A stretch of DNA of 64,000 nt from Epiperipatus broadwayi (Eukaryota; Onychophora; Udeonychophora; Euonychophora; Peripatidae), in NCBI GenBank assembly GCA_028023455.1, contig JAQFVV010006270.1:4678834-4742833 (forward strand). The letters are read 5' to 3'. The position numbers and the translations under genes were made by a program. The notes beneath the pieces were generated by a model, which searched no databases, had not been told where the DNA came from, and saw only the letters and a list, made by a program, of their open reading frames with translations. Shown here in pieces: positions 13,520-22,639 of this stretch; the first letter of the stretch is position 1, and every line of letters starts with the position of its first letter.

Positions 13520-14430
13520 GTTGTTTTGATTATAATAGTGTTTTCCTAAAATTTATCTATTTATTGATAGTTTTGTAATTCAAGTTGAGGTTGTTTAATA
13601 ATAAAGACAAATGTCTTAATATTTAAAACTGAATTAAATGACTAATAATAATGTTTTACTTATTATTGTCTGTTTACCATTTCTTTTTTCATTATAGTAT
13701 TAAGAAAGTTTGTTTAGTTTTAATTAATACGGATACTTAAGGTGAGATTTTAATGAGTGGACTACGACTTTTGTTGACACCATTTACAAAGGTCGATTTC
13801 TTTATATTTGCAATAAGTTTTATAGACATGCATCTCCTGTTTCTATTATTTTATCTGGGTCTTTTTCTATTGAATTATCAACTCTCATTTTCAAAATATG
13901 ATTTTTGTCTCAACATTTTACTTTTAAATTTCGTATAAATTGCGGCATTGTAGAAAAAGAACAATGATTAGAAACTTTTTCGAATTTAACTTTTGTTAAA
14001 TGTAGCTTTTTGTGTGTTAATGTAGCATGTGCTTGAAGTTTTTGTATATTGTATATAATGTTCTGTAATTACTATCAAACAAATAAATGCTTACAGTATT
14101 TAAAAACTATAAGTTGTTACCAATAAAACGAACTCAAATTACCACGCAGTCTCTTAATGACTATTTTAGAAATAGTTTTATCAATAAACATATAAATGAA
14201 TATAGTACGTTGCAAAATTAATTTATGATTTTGCTGATAATGGTACTAGTATTGGAAAATAAGTATAAGAAATTTCAGTGTCTTAGAGATTACTTTTATG
14301 TTAAAGGAATATTTGTGCATATTGCTAAATCATTGCAATTTATTTTTCAAAAAATCTATTGATCAAAGAATTTTTTCTGAGCAATTTAGCAAAACTAGAA
14401 TAATTAAAATAAAACATCACAATATTTTAT
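13520..14430. other. AT-rich non-coding DNA
   Basis: Nothing recognised. The hydrophobic open frame at 13753-13938 is T-rich sequence without a recognisable family. Confidence 0.5.
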
Positions 14431-14477
14431 TTAATTTTTTTCCACATAAGTTCCAACTAATGTAAGCTCTAGTAATA

Positions 14478-14488
14478 GATGCTAGAAG
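14478..14488. repeat. 11-bp target duplication of the PLE insertion (left)
   Basis: GATGCTAGAAG is repeated exactly at 15651-15661. The two copies bracket the PLE at 14489-15650. Confidence 0.8.
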
Positions 14489-14550
14489 TTACTTTTTTAA
14501 CTATTCTCTTATACACTTAAATGCAATTTTTTATATAATTCCTTTGTTTT

Positions 14551-14590
14551 GCTAACACTTTCAACAGTCCTGCAGTCTTCATCAGGACTA
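14551..14590 (-). ncRNA. Hammerhead-like motif, left PLE arm
   Basis: On the minus strand it reads CTGATGA (14585-14579), then AGACTGCAGGACTGTT, then GAAAG, then GTTAGC. Stem II (AGACTG with a partial partner) is weaker than in the right arm. It is a decayed ribozyme core. Confidence 0.5.
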
Positions 14591-15059
14591 TGACATTTAA
14601 ACACATTTATCAGGACTATGTCATTTAAACACACAGAATTATATAACCATTATTTTATATACTATAAAATACATATTTTACATTATTATTCACAATCATA
14701 TTTTATTTTTAGCTCTATATCTTTTATTTCCTAATTATTATTTCTACTTTTTATTTCTTCTATCCTATCTATCATTCTACATTATTATTATTATTTTATA
14801 TGTATCACATTTCTATTCTATTTATTTAGTTATAAAGAAATAATAATTAGGAAATGAAAGATATAGCGTTAAAAATAAAATATGATTCTAAGCTTGCGTT
14901 TTGTTCACAATTAATGAAGCTATATAACAGATAAATAAGCCAAGTGCTTTCGGGAATTCTATGTTTTCATATTCATAGCTCTTTTCACTAATAGTAGATA
15001 TCACAGTAATGTATGCAAATTTATGTAAAAATATTTAGATAGCCTACTTTTTAGAGATT

Positions 15060-15420
15060 GTAAAACAATCCTCTCTTCTATTGATTGCTTTAGGGTCTTC
15101 TGCGATGAATCAAGTCTCCTTTACTTTGTGCTTCACGTTGTTGTGCGCAGTGCAAATTATCTTGGCTGACATCAGCTGGAAGGTGTAGCGACTCTCATAC
15201 TCTACAAATATTGAGTTGCCTTTGGCCTTAGTTCGTGTTCTATTATATATGTATTGATGCTGTGATACCCTAGTGGCGATATTTGCTTTGATTTCTCCAT
15301 AGTATGTTGCTTGGTGATCTTGTACACAACTTGGGAGATTAGTTCAGGTGTGATTTTATCCTTTGTATTGTTGAGTAATCTATTAGTTGTAGGAGGCAAA
15401 TGAAAGCCTACTTCAAAATC
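15060..15420 (-). pseudogene. PLE GIY-YIG endonuclease fragment
   Basis: On the minus strand, with frameshifts, this reads LLNNTKDKITPELISQVVYK (GIY-like start), then TYYGEIKANIATRVSQHQY (YIG-like YYG and the catalytic R..H region), then a C-terminal part ending near 15060. The longest uninterrupted frame, 15202-15399, changes frame between the GIY and YIG parts. It corresponds to the nuclease at 6570-6965 and to the C-terminal part of the element at 29880-31140. The enzyme would nick target DNA for PLE integration; this copy is dead. Confidence 0.65.
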
Positions 15421-15505
15421 ATTGGAAAGTATTTTGACTAATTGTTTTTATTTTATATGTATATAAAATAATGGTTATATAATTATGTGTTTAAATGTTA
15501 TAGCT

Positions 15506-15537
15506 CTGATGATGACTGCAGGACAGTCGAAACTGTT
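15506..15537 (+). ncRNA. Hammerhead-like ribozyme motif, right PLE arm
   Basis: CTGATGA (15506-15512), one unpaired T, a perfect 5-bp stem II (GACTG 15514-15518, CAGTC 15524-15528) with loop CAGGA, then GAAAC (15529-15533) and TGTTA. In hammerhead numbering A15.1-C15.2 could pair with G16.2-U16.1 to give the very short stem III seen in PLE ribozymes, with cleavage after GTT. Stem I is only 2-3 bp, so activity in this copy is doubtful. Confidence 0.6.
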
Positions 15538-15890
15538 AGAAAAATAAAGGAGGAATTATATAAAAAAAAATTGCATTTAAGGGTATAAGGGAAGAGTTAT
15601 AAAAATAAGAAGAAAAATGCAAAGAAAGTAAAGGAGAAGATATAAGAATGGATGCTAGAAGGTTGTGCATTTAATTCCTACTCAGTGCATTTCCATCTGT
15701 TATTCTCAGGCTCATTTCTAGGTTATGTTATTTAGATCTGTATGACCATATAGGCAAATTAACTAGGATTGGAAATATTGTTTCAATTTGGACTGGTACC
15801 TTTATAGTTAATAAGATAAAAGGTGAGTGCTGGAGAGGTGGATTAGATTCAAAGATTCAGATATATTGTTCCTAGATTCAAGGTTCTTCG

Positions 15891-15925
15891 CTGACAAAAG
15901 CCATAAGCTAGAAACTAGTCAATAT
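15891..15925 (+). ncRNA. Hammerhead-like core in the old split copy
   Basis: CTGACAA (15891-15897), stem II AGC/GCT around CATAA, GAAAC (15911-15915), TA, GTC (15918-15920). The core G8 is changed to A and stem I has decayed, so it is probably inactive. Its spacing is the same as in the copies at 18019 and 47448. Confidence 0.5.
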
Positions 15926-16571
15926 ATTAGATGGAAAGACGGTAAATAGGGATTTAAATGCATAGCCTTTTAACATCTATTAATTACTAGAGCTTACATT
16001 AGGTACTATTATTGTGTGGAAAAAGTTTTACTACTTTAATAATTCCTATACTTAAAAACTTGAATCCAAGAATTGTAGACTAATTTTAATAATATCTATT
16101 CCCTCAAAATTTTGTCGAAAATTGTATTTATATGAAAACATTACAAAAATTACAAAGAATTCTGTTTGCTTTGTTTCGTGAAAATCTTGTCTCGCAAATC
16201 TTTTTAACAATAATATATGCTATGCTATTGATATAGTTTGCTTTGATTTAATCGAGCATTTAATTGGATGAATATAAATAAATTTATCACCAAAATTAAT
16301 AAATAACTGCCTATATAAAAACGTAATTGATTGAAGTCTTATTTAATAGAAATTTTATATTGTTCTTGAGTGTTTCTGATACTGCCAATACATGAAAGAG
16401 TTTCACAGGGAAAATTTTTTGCATAATTACTATTTAAATTTATGCTAATAATAAATTACTTAAAACATTCAAAACTATTAATATATACCAATGACACAGA
16501 ATTGCTTGAAATAATTAATAATTATGATTTTAAGTTGATTTCAAAAATTATAATTTCTCAAAGATAACTAC

Positions 16572-16581
16572 ATGTTATTAA
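16572..16581. repeat. 10-bp target duplication (left) of the hammerhead array
   Basis: ATGTTATTAA is repeated exactly at 18159-18168, defining the insertion at 16582-18158. Confidence 0.75.
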
Positions 16582-17162
16582 ACATCACATGATCACCATT
16601 CTTTGGGCTTATACAAGTTGTTTTTCACAGAGGCAAAACTCCATACAGCAGCACTACTCAGTGCAAGCCAAAGTAATCAATGGATGCAGGAAGGTTTGCA
16701 TATAAAATCCCTATCTAATTTCTACTCATCCAATATCTCCAGACTAGTTGTGGCTTTCATCAGTGAGAAGACTTAGATCTGAGAGCACTGCACTTACATC
16801 TTAGGATCTAATACAATCCTCCAGCAGCCACTTTTTACTTTTTTAGCTAACAAGCTTTGAGTCCGAAATGAAAACCAATGTTCTCAAGCTAAGCTCATTA
16901 GCTTGTATGATTGAATAGATCTGAACTCCAGCATCCATACATTTTGGTATCTTTGGTTCTTTAATAACCACTGTCACCATAATCCTATTGGGCAGGATTG
17001 TTATTAATCTATCAAACATCACATGATCTCCATTCTTTATGCTTACACAAGTTGTTTTACACAAAGGCAAAACTCACCATATAGTAGTGCCACTCCATGC
17101 AAGACAGTAGATGCAGGAAGGTTTTTGCATAAAATCCCTATCTAGAGCCTATTCATCCAACA

Positions 17163-17207
17163 TCTCCAGACTAGTTTCTAGCTTGTAGATTTCATCAGTG
17201 AGAAGTC
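17163..17207 (-). ncRNA. Hammerhead-like motif, array unit (minus)
   Basis: On the minus strand: CTGATGA (17198-17192), GAAAC (17178-17174), TA, GTC (17171-17169), then TGGAG. The first three stem I pairs fit; stem II is disrupted. Confidence 0.45.
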
Positions 17208-17607
17208 TTGGATCTGAGAGCACTAAACCTAGATCTTAGGATCTAGTGCAAACCTCCAGCATTCATTGACTACTCTGTCTTGCACTGAGTGGCACTACTG
17301 TATAGAGAGTTTTGCCTCTGCGAAAAACAGCTTGAGTACGTATAAAGAATAGTGATCATGTGATGTCTGATGGGTTAATACCAATCCTGCCTAATAGGAT
17401 TATGGTGACTATGGTTATTAAAGAACCAAAAATTCCACAAGATATAGATGCTGAACTGACTTCAGACCTATACAAGTTAATGATCTTAAGTTGAAAACGT
17501 GTTTTCATTTTGGACCAAGGTCTTATACTTAGCTAAAAAATTAAAAGGTGGCTGCTGGAGTGTTGGATTAGATCCTAAGATTAATATGCAATGCTCTCAG
17601 ATCTAAG

Positions 17608-17650
17608 GTTCCTCACTGATGAAAGCATAAGCTACAAACTTGTCTGGGGT
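17608..17650 (+). ncRNA. Hammerhead-like motif, array unit 1 (plus)
   Basis: CTGATGA at 17616-17622, stem II AGC/GCT, then CAAAC (G12 changed to C), TTGTC with the predicted cleavage after 17644, then TGGGG pairing with the upstream CCTCA. The G12 change should inactivate it. The next unit's predicted site is 404 nt downstream. Confidence 0.5.
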
Positions 17651-18010
17651 ATTGAATGAGGAGGCACTAGATAGGAGTTTTATGCACAAATATTTCTGCA
17701 TCCATTGATTACTCTGGATTGCACTGAGTAGTGTTACTTAATATATGGAGAGTTTTGCCTTTGTGAAAAACATCTTGTAAGCATAAAGAATGATGATCAT
17801 GTGATGTTTGATGGGTTAATCACACCAAAAAGTATTGATGCTAAACTGAGTCAGGTCTATACAATTATACAAGCCAATGAGCTTTCCTTGAAAACATTAT
17901 TGTGTTTTCATTTTGGACTCAAAACTTTATAGTTAGCTAAAAAAGTAAAAGGTGGCTGCTGGAGGTTGCATTAGATCCTAAGATCTATGTGCGGTGCTCT
18001 CAACTCCAAG

Positions 18011-18055
18011 GCTCCTCTCTGATGAAAGTCACATGCTAGAAACTAGTCTGGGGAT
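18011..18055 (+). ncRNA. Hammerhead-like motif, array unit 2 (plus)
   Basis: CTGATGA (18019-18025), stem II AGT/GCT, GAAAC (18039-18043), TA, GTC (18046-18048), TGGGGAT. All core residues are present. The first stem I pair is lost (T opposite T) but the following pairs can form. It is the best-conserved core of the array. Confidence 0.6.
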
Positions 18056-18265
18056 ATTGGATGAGTAGACACCAGATAGGGATTTTATGCACAAACTTTC
18101 CCGCATCCATTGCACTGAGGGGTGCTATAGTATGGAGAGTTTTGCCTCTGTGAAATAGATGTTATTAAGTATTGAAAAATGTAGCATTTTATAGATAATT
18201 AGGATTATCCAAAATAACTATCTAAATAACGAATTCTTTTCAAAAATAGTTCATAACTTTCAATA

Positions 18266-18785
18266 TATATAAATTAATACACCAAACTTCTTTTTAAAAC
18301 TTTATTTTTATATGACTAGTATAAAAATATAACTACACCAACGTTTCGACTATTGTATAATATAGTCTTTTTCAAAGAAGACTGAAAAGTACAAATATAT
18401 AAAATAAGTATAATTATCACATATTCCAAAACAAATCCAAAGATTAAAAAATACAAAAAAATATTATTTACCTCAAACATTTTTATTACAATCTCAAAAC
18501 TTGATCAAAATTTTTTACATTTATATACCCATCTAAAAATACCCTAAAAACATTTAATTAACAAGTCTATTATTTTCTTTTCTATTAACATTTTATTCAA
18601 TTCAGGTTTAATTTCACTAACATAAATTCCTTCCTTTATTATTTCATGGTATGATTTTATGCATTGTTTAAATTTTTATATATGATTATAAATAGCAGAA
18701 TTTTTATCACTTCAATGCTGTTTTGGTACTGTTTACTTAGCCACTGTACATCGATTGGTGGCACTGTTTCTGTGCAAAAATACAT
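18266..18785 (-). mobile_element. PLE 3' end, left arm of a head-to-head pair
   Basis: This minus-strand copy carries the C-terminal end of a GIY-YIG protein (SDKNSAIYNHI, about 18700-18650), the 3' untranslated part, a hammerhead-like end (GTCGAAACGTTGG, minus, around 18353-18338) and a terminus at AATACACCAAACTTC. The same blocks recur in inverse order and orientation at 19735-20682. The outermost TTTGCACAGAAACAGT block (about 18780) also has its complement at about 19738. Confidence 0.65.
18338..18378 (-). ncRNA. Degenerate hammerhead-like motif, PLE left arm
   Basis: On the minus strand a 6-bp stem GACTAT/ATAGTC precedes GAAACGTT, but the CTGATGA box is replaced by TTTGAAAAA. The ACGT after GAA is the self-complementary short stem III type described for PLE hammerheads. 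This copy is presumably inactive. Confidence 0.45.
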
Positions 18786-19159
18786 GCCATTTACGCAGCT
18801 GAACTTACGGCATATAGAACAGTTCTGTTCATTTTAGCCATTAGCAGGCCTAGATGGCATTGCACACAAATATTACATCCTATTGATGTGCTTCGTGACA
18901 CTATGCAAATAGCGCACACTTCACAGATCGCTACCGTATGATGTGAGGGTGTAAGTAATTCAAATGCCTTAATGTGCATTCGAAGTAATGATCTTACACT
19001 CTAGCTGATGTACTATTACATACTAATAATTGTAAGCCCATCCCCGCACTTCCCTATGCAGCTAGGAAAGTGGTAAGAAGTGCAAAAAGGTAGGGAAAAC
19101 ACCATTTCCCAAAACTCATGTGAATAGTTCATGTTTAAATGAGAAAAGCTACGAGACAA

Positions 19160-19400
19160 ATTGTAAGCCTGGTTTGATCAGAGTAATGCATCTTTTGGAT
19201 GATTCTTTGGTTCGGCAAAACCATCATCCCCCCCCTTCATGCACATTCCTGCGCTATGCACTGAAATGGAATTTAATTTAATTTGGGCTGATTAGTTTGT
19301 TAATCAATTGTTGTTTTTTAATTTTGTTTAAACATTTAATTTACTATTAGAAGAATAACGTACATTTTTAAATAAAAAGGAAAGTGTTTTGCTTTTGACG
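19160..19400. repeat. Direct duplication, copy 1 (about 240 bp)
   Basis: Shares TTTGATCAGAGTAATGCATC, GGGCTGATTAGTTTGTTAAT and TACATTTTTAAATAAAAA in order with 19460-19708. It lies in the spacer between the two PLE arms. No coding sense is evident. Confidence 0.8.
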
Positions 19401-19459
19401 TTTAATGTAGAATGCTAAGAATAATGTAAAATTGTCTGAGGTTGCATATTGTTTTGGAA

Positions 19460-19708
19460 ATCATAAGCTTGGTTTGATCAGAGTAATGCATCTTTTGTAC
19501 TATCCTTTGGATCAACAAAACCATCGGTCTCCCCTGCACATTCCAGTGCTATGCGCTGCAATTTAATTTAATGGAATTTAATTTAATTCGGGCTGATTAG
19601 TTTGTTAATCAAGAGTTTTTTTTTTTTTTAATTTTTGTTTAAATGTTTCATTTACTATCAGAAGAACAACATACATTTTTAAATAAAAACAAAAGTGTTT
19701 TGTTTTGT
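19460..19708. repeat. Direct duplication, copy 2
   Basis: Second copy of 19160-19400, about 300 bp downstream, with scattered substitutions and a small insertion in the AATTTAATTTAATGG stretch. Confidence 0.8.
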
Positions 19709-19898
19709 CCGGCCCAGAAATGTTATATTAAAACATTTTTGCACAGAAACAGTACCACCAAGCATTGCACAGTGGCTAATTAACAAGTACCACTGTTTTA
19801 ATCTAGTTTCTAATTTATTTTTGTAGTTCCAGTTTATAAAAAGAAAAGTTTAAGTTTTTTTAATTAATAATAATAGGGAGTGTAATAATTTAGAAATT

Positions 19899-20102
19899 AT
19901 GAATTCAGTTTACATAATAAAATGTTTGAATTGTATTAAAAATAATTTAGAGATGTCACATGTTGGAACTACAAAAAATAAATTAGAAACTAGATTAAAA
20001 CAGCATTTAAGTGATAAAAATTCTGTTATTTATAATCGTATGAATAAATTTAAACAAAGATTTTGGAATAAATCCTTTAGAAAATATAAAATCATACCAT
20101 GA
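19899..20102 (+). pseudogene. PLE GIY-YIG endonuclease fragment (67 codons open)
   Basis: An open frame starting near VYIIKCLNCIKNN contains a GIY-like VYI, then HVG in place of YIG about 15 residues later, then TTKNKLETRLKQH with the conserved Arg and His of the family, and SDKNSVIYNRM. It is followed by a stop, although the homologous reading (KPELNRVLIENKIIDLLI-like) continues to about 20205 in other frames. Such nucleases nick the target for PLE insertion. It is a short, decayed fragment. Confidence 0.65.
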
Positions 20103-20313
20103 AGGGATAATAAAGGAAAGAATTTCCATTAGTGAAATTAAGCCTGAATTGAATAGAGTGTTAATAGAAAATAAAATAATAGATTTATTAATTAAATGTT
20201 TTTAGATTATTTTTCGATGGGTATTGTAAATGTAAAAAGTTTTGAGATTGTAATAAAAAGATTTGAGGTAAAGAGTATTTTTTTGTATTTTTTAATTTTT
20301 GGATTTGTTTTGG

Positions 20314-20322
20314 AATATATGA
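20314..20322. repeat. 9-bp target duplication of the RTE tail (left)
   Basis: AATATATGA is repeated at 20536-20544, on either side of the RTE fragment. The left PLE arm lacks the fragment at the equivalent position. Confidence 0.75.
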
Positions 20323-20535
20323 CTATCATCATCAACCATTATCAATCCACTGCAGGATGGTCTCTCCAAGTTTAATCCATCTTCTCCGATCTTTAGCTTC
20401 TCTTCTCCATATCACCCCTGCACACTTTCTTATTTCATCCATCCATCTCATATGTGGTCTCTTTCTGGGTCTTTTATAATCTCTTAGGATCCAGTTTAAG
20501 ATTTCAATTGTCCATCTATTATCATTTCTTCTAGC
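20323..20535 (-). mobile_element. 5'-truncated RTE-type LINE tail inserted in the PLE
   Basis: This 213-bp minus-strand fragment holds the last codons of an RTE-type ORF and its GATGATGATAG tail, with a perfect 9-bp TSD. It matches the longer copy at 28503-28815. It is a typical target-primed insertion: 5' truncated, simple-repeat 3' end, TSD. It dates after the PLE copy it interrupts. Confidence 0.75.
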
Positions 20536-20569
20536 AATATATGATATTTGTATTTTTATTTTTCAGTTT

Positions 20570-20605
20570 TTCTTGAAAAAGACTATTATAAAATAGTCAA
20601 AACGG
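20570..20605 (+). ncRNA. Degenerate hammerhead-like motif, PLE right arm
   Basis: CTTGAAAAA, stem GACTAT/ATAGTC around TATAA, then CAAAACGGTG. Both core boxes are altered. It is homologous to 18338-18378. Confidence 0.45.
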
Positions 20606-20689
20606 TGTGTAGTTATATTTTTCTAATAATCTTATAAGAACCAAGATTTAAAAAGAAGTTTGGTGTATTCATTTATATTTATTGTACAT

Positions 20690-22637
20690 ATTACTATTGT
20701 AATGAGGTGATGGTAATCAACATCATTCTCATTAGGAATATTTATTGTTATGATAATTTTTAAATATGAAAGATGTTAGAATTAGAGTTAAAATGATAAA
20801 CTATGCATTGATATTCACATCCAGATTTTTCATATTGCTATATTGACTAAATATAAAATACAAACAAAATCAAAAAGGACTTAGGATGCTTGTACCCTTA
20901 TTTAAAATTCTTTGTAAATTAAACCAGTTTAATATCTTGATATATAAAATCGACTTAGTAAGGCATAAAAAGTGAATCACACATTTCATTTGTTAATGTT
21001 TGGTTTTGGACTTGTTTTGATAAAAGATCAGGTTTAAATTCCAGTTGAACAGAAAAAGTTATGAAAATCAATTTTGCATCTTTTTATAGTAAATAAGATC
21101 TATTTAATGTTGTACATTTCCAGAATGAGATATTAAACACTGGTGAGATACATTATTTCAAAGTTAAGTTGCTTTGAATTTTGTATATATTAAAATGAAC
21201 AATCTATTATTCATTTCAATATATATATATTTCTAAGCAAAGTGATATGCAAATTTGGTTAAAAAGAAACAAGCTAAAATGTTCAAGAAAAACTGTTTTG
21301 ATATAAAAATCAGTTGTCTCTTGACCAGATTGGAATACTACTTTATTCAAATCCTAAGATTTCACTATGCCTTGTGAATAAAATGAAAGGATACTACTAA
21401 TAGCTAGATTTAGTCTGGAACCTTTTGAGTCATATTTTGAATAATTCTGGTTGAAATGAATTATTGTTTATTTAAAAGACAGCTAGAAATTACGGCTATA
21501 CTATCACCCTTGTCAGAATGAAGTAAATGACAATTTTGTTTTGGGTGTCATATTTAAAAAGTGATTTGTACTTTATTTTAAATAATTCATACTTGTAAAT
21601 AAGGTTTATTAACTGGGTATCATTTGAAAAGAAACTGGCAAAATAAAAAAAAAGAATTTGTAATAACTTCTCTTTACCTGTTAAAATTATTTTTTAAAAG
21701 AAATATATATATCAAATATGTACGCTAAGTTAGTTGTTAATAAGAGAAAAAGATAAAGAAATAATGATAATCATGTAAATGCAATGCACAAATAAATTTC
21801 CTAAGTCTTAAATAACCGTAGATAATGTAATTATTTCAATTAATTTCATTCGTTCACAGTTAAACTTCTACTTGTTTATGGAAAATTGGATTTTATGAAA
21901 ATGGAGTCATATATGTGTTTAGATTATTGTGCTTACTGAAATTTGAGATATTTCAGTATATGGTAAAATATCAGTCATAATTTTTTTTTACTTGTTTGAT
22001 TTTGATGGTGGATTTGTTAACTTATGTAACATTGAACTACGTTGCTATGGTGACAATAATATTGATATAAAGTTGTTTATTATTAATTGCATTGTAAGAT
22101 TGTAAATTGACTATTCATTTTAAAAAGGAAAATGAATATGTAAATTAATAAAGCATATAGTTTGGATAAAATTATTATTCTTTTGTTATATGTTTTTGTT
22201 TTTGTTACTGCATTCACAATAGTAAATTATAAACAATACAAATAAATATTTAATATTTCAAATACATTTGTTCTTTTAATTTGTGTAATATTATACTGGG
22301 AAGATATATATAAAGTATATACATTTCCAGTGTAATGTAGTGTAAATTGTTTAATTTATGTTAAAATGAAAAATAGTATTGGTATTGTCAAATGTGAATT
22401 TTTGTTGTATACAATAATTCTAAAATATTTTTATTTGTTGTATAATACAATTTTTATTAGAAACACTGCATGAAATTGCTTAAAGAGTGAATAGAGAGGA
22501 TTGCTATAATTATGCTGACCTTAATAAAAAAAATAATAAATAGAACTGAATAGGTTAAACTTGTTCTCTCTCTTGTTTTGGCTTTAAACAGAAGCATGTA
22601 AAAATTACTTTATCTGATTTTTTTTATAATTTAAAAG
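20690..22637. other. AT-rich non-coding DNA
   Basis: No gene or repeat recognised. Confidence 0.5.
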
Positions 22638-22639
22638 TA

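Larger units (their letters stand above)
14489..15650 (-). mobile_element. 5'-truncated Penelope-like element with inverted terminal arms
   Basis: This 1,162-bp insertion has perfect 11-bp flanking duplications. Inverted arms at about 14489-14668 and 15449-15650 share TTTAAACACA, TTATATAACCATTATTTTAT and GCAATTTTTTATATAATTCC (with complements). Both contain a hammerhead-like motif, and the coding remnant between them is a GIY-YIG domain. PLEs are known for 5' truncation, terminal repeats that may be inverted, hammerhead motifs and TSDs of roughly this size. A second small inverted pair (14675-14735 and 14822-14890) lies inside. No RT domain remains. Confidence 0.75.
14431..16050 (+). mobile_element. 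Old copy of the hammerhead-bearing repeat family, split by a PLE
   Basis: The left part (about 14431-14488) and the right part (15651-16050) belong to the same diverged element as the copies at 16.6, 26.0, 32.3 and 46.8 kb. After the split, GGTTGTGCATTTAATTCC corresponds to GGTTTGTGCATAAAATCCC elsewhere. The right half (15815-16050) carries the ribozyme-like core and then a TAGGGATTTAAATGCA block equivalent to TAGGGATTTTATGCA. A PLE occupies 14489-15650, flanked by an 11-bp duplication. This is the most diverged copy in the window, so the family predates that PLE insertion. Confidence 0.65.
16582..18158 (+). mobile_element. Hammerhead-bearing palindromic repeat array (1,577 bp), retrozyme-like
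   Basis: The array begins ACATCACATGATCACC, ends GAGTTTTGCCTCTGTGAA and is flanked by a perfect 10-bp duplication. Internally, units of about 400-450 bp occur about twice in one orientation (16582-17230) and about twice in the other (17260-18158), so the whole folds back on itself. Each unit has a CATGATCACC block, an AACCACTGTCACCATAATCC-type spacer and a hammerhead-like core next to GATAGGGATTTTATGCA. Related copies lie at 14.4, 26.0, 32.3, 40.0, 46.8, 60.6 and 61.8 kb. There is no protein coding; open frames such as 16843-17070 are repeat translations. A retrozyme-like element mobilised in trans is the favoured explanation. Confidence 0.75.
19735..20682 (+). mobile_element. PLE 3' end, right arm of the head-to-head pair
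   Basis: Plus-strand copy with GIY-YIG coding (19899-20102), a 3' region, an inserted RTE tail (20323-20535), a hammerhead-like end (20570-20605) and a terminus GAAGTTTGGTGTATT at about 20670. It mirrors 18266-18785. Each arm is a 5'-truncated PLE and they point away from each other. Confidence 0.65.

Noticed and set aside
13753-13938. Hydrophobic 61-aa frame downstream of the CpG patch
   Set aside because: T-rich DNA gives Leu/Phe-rich frames by chance throughout this window; no splice or start context supports it.
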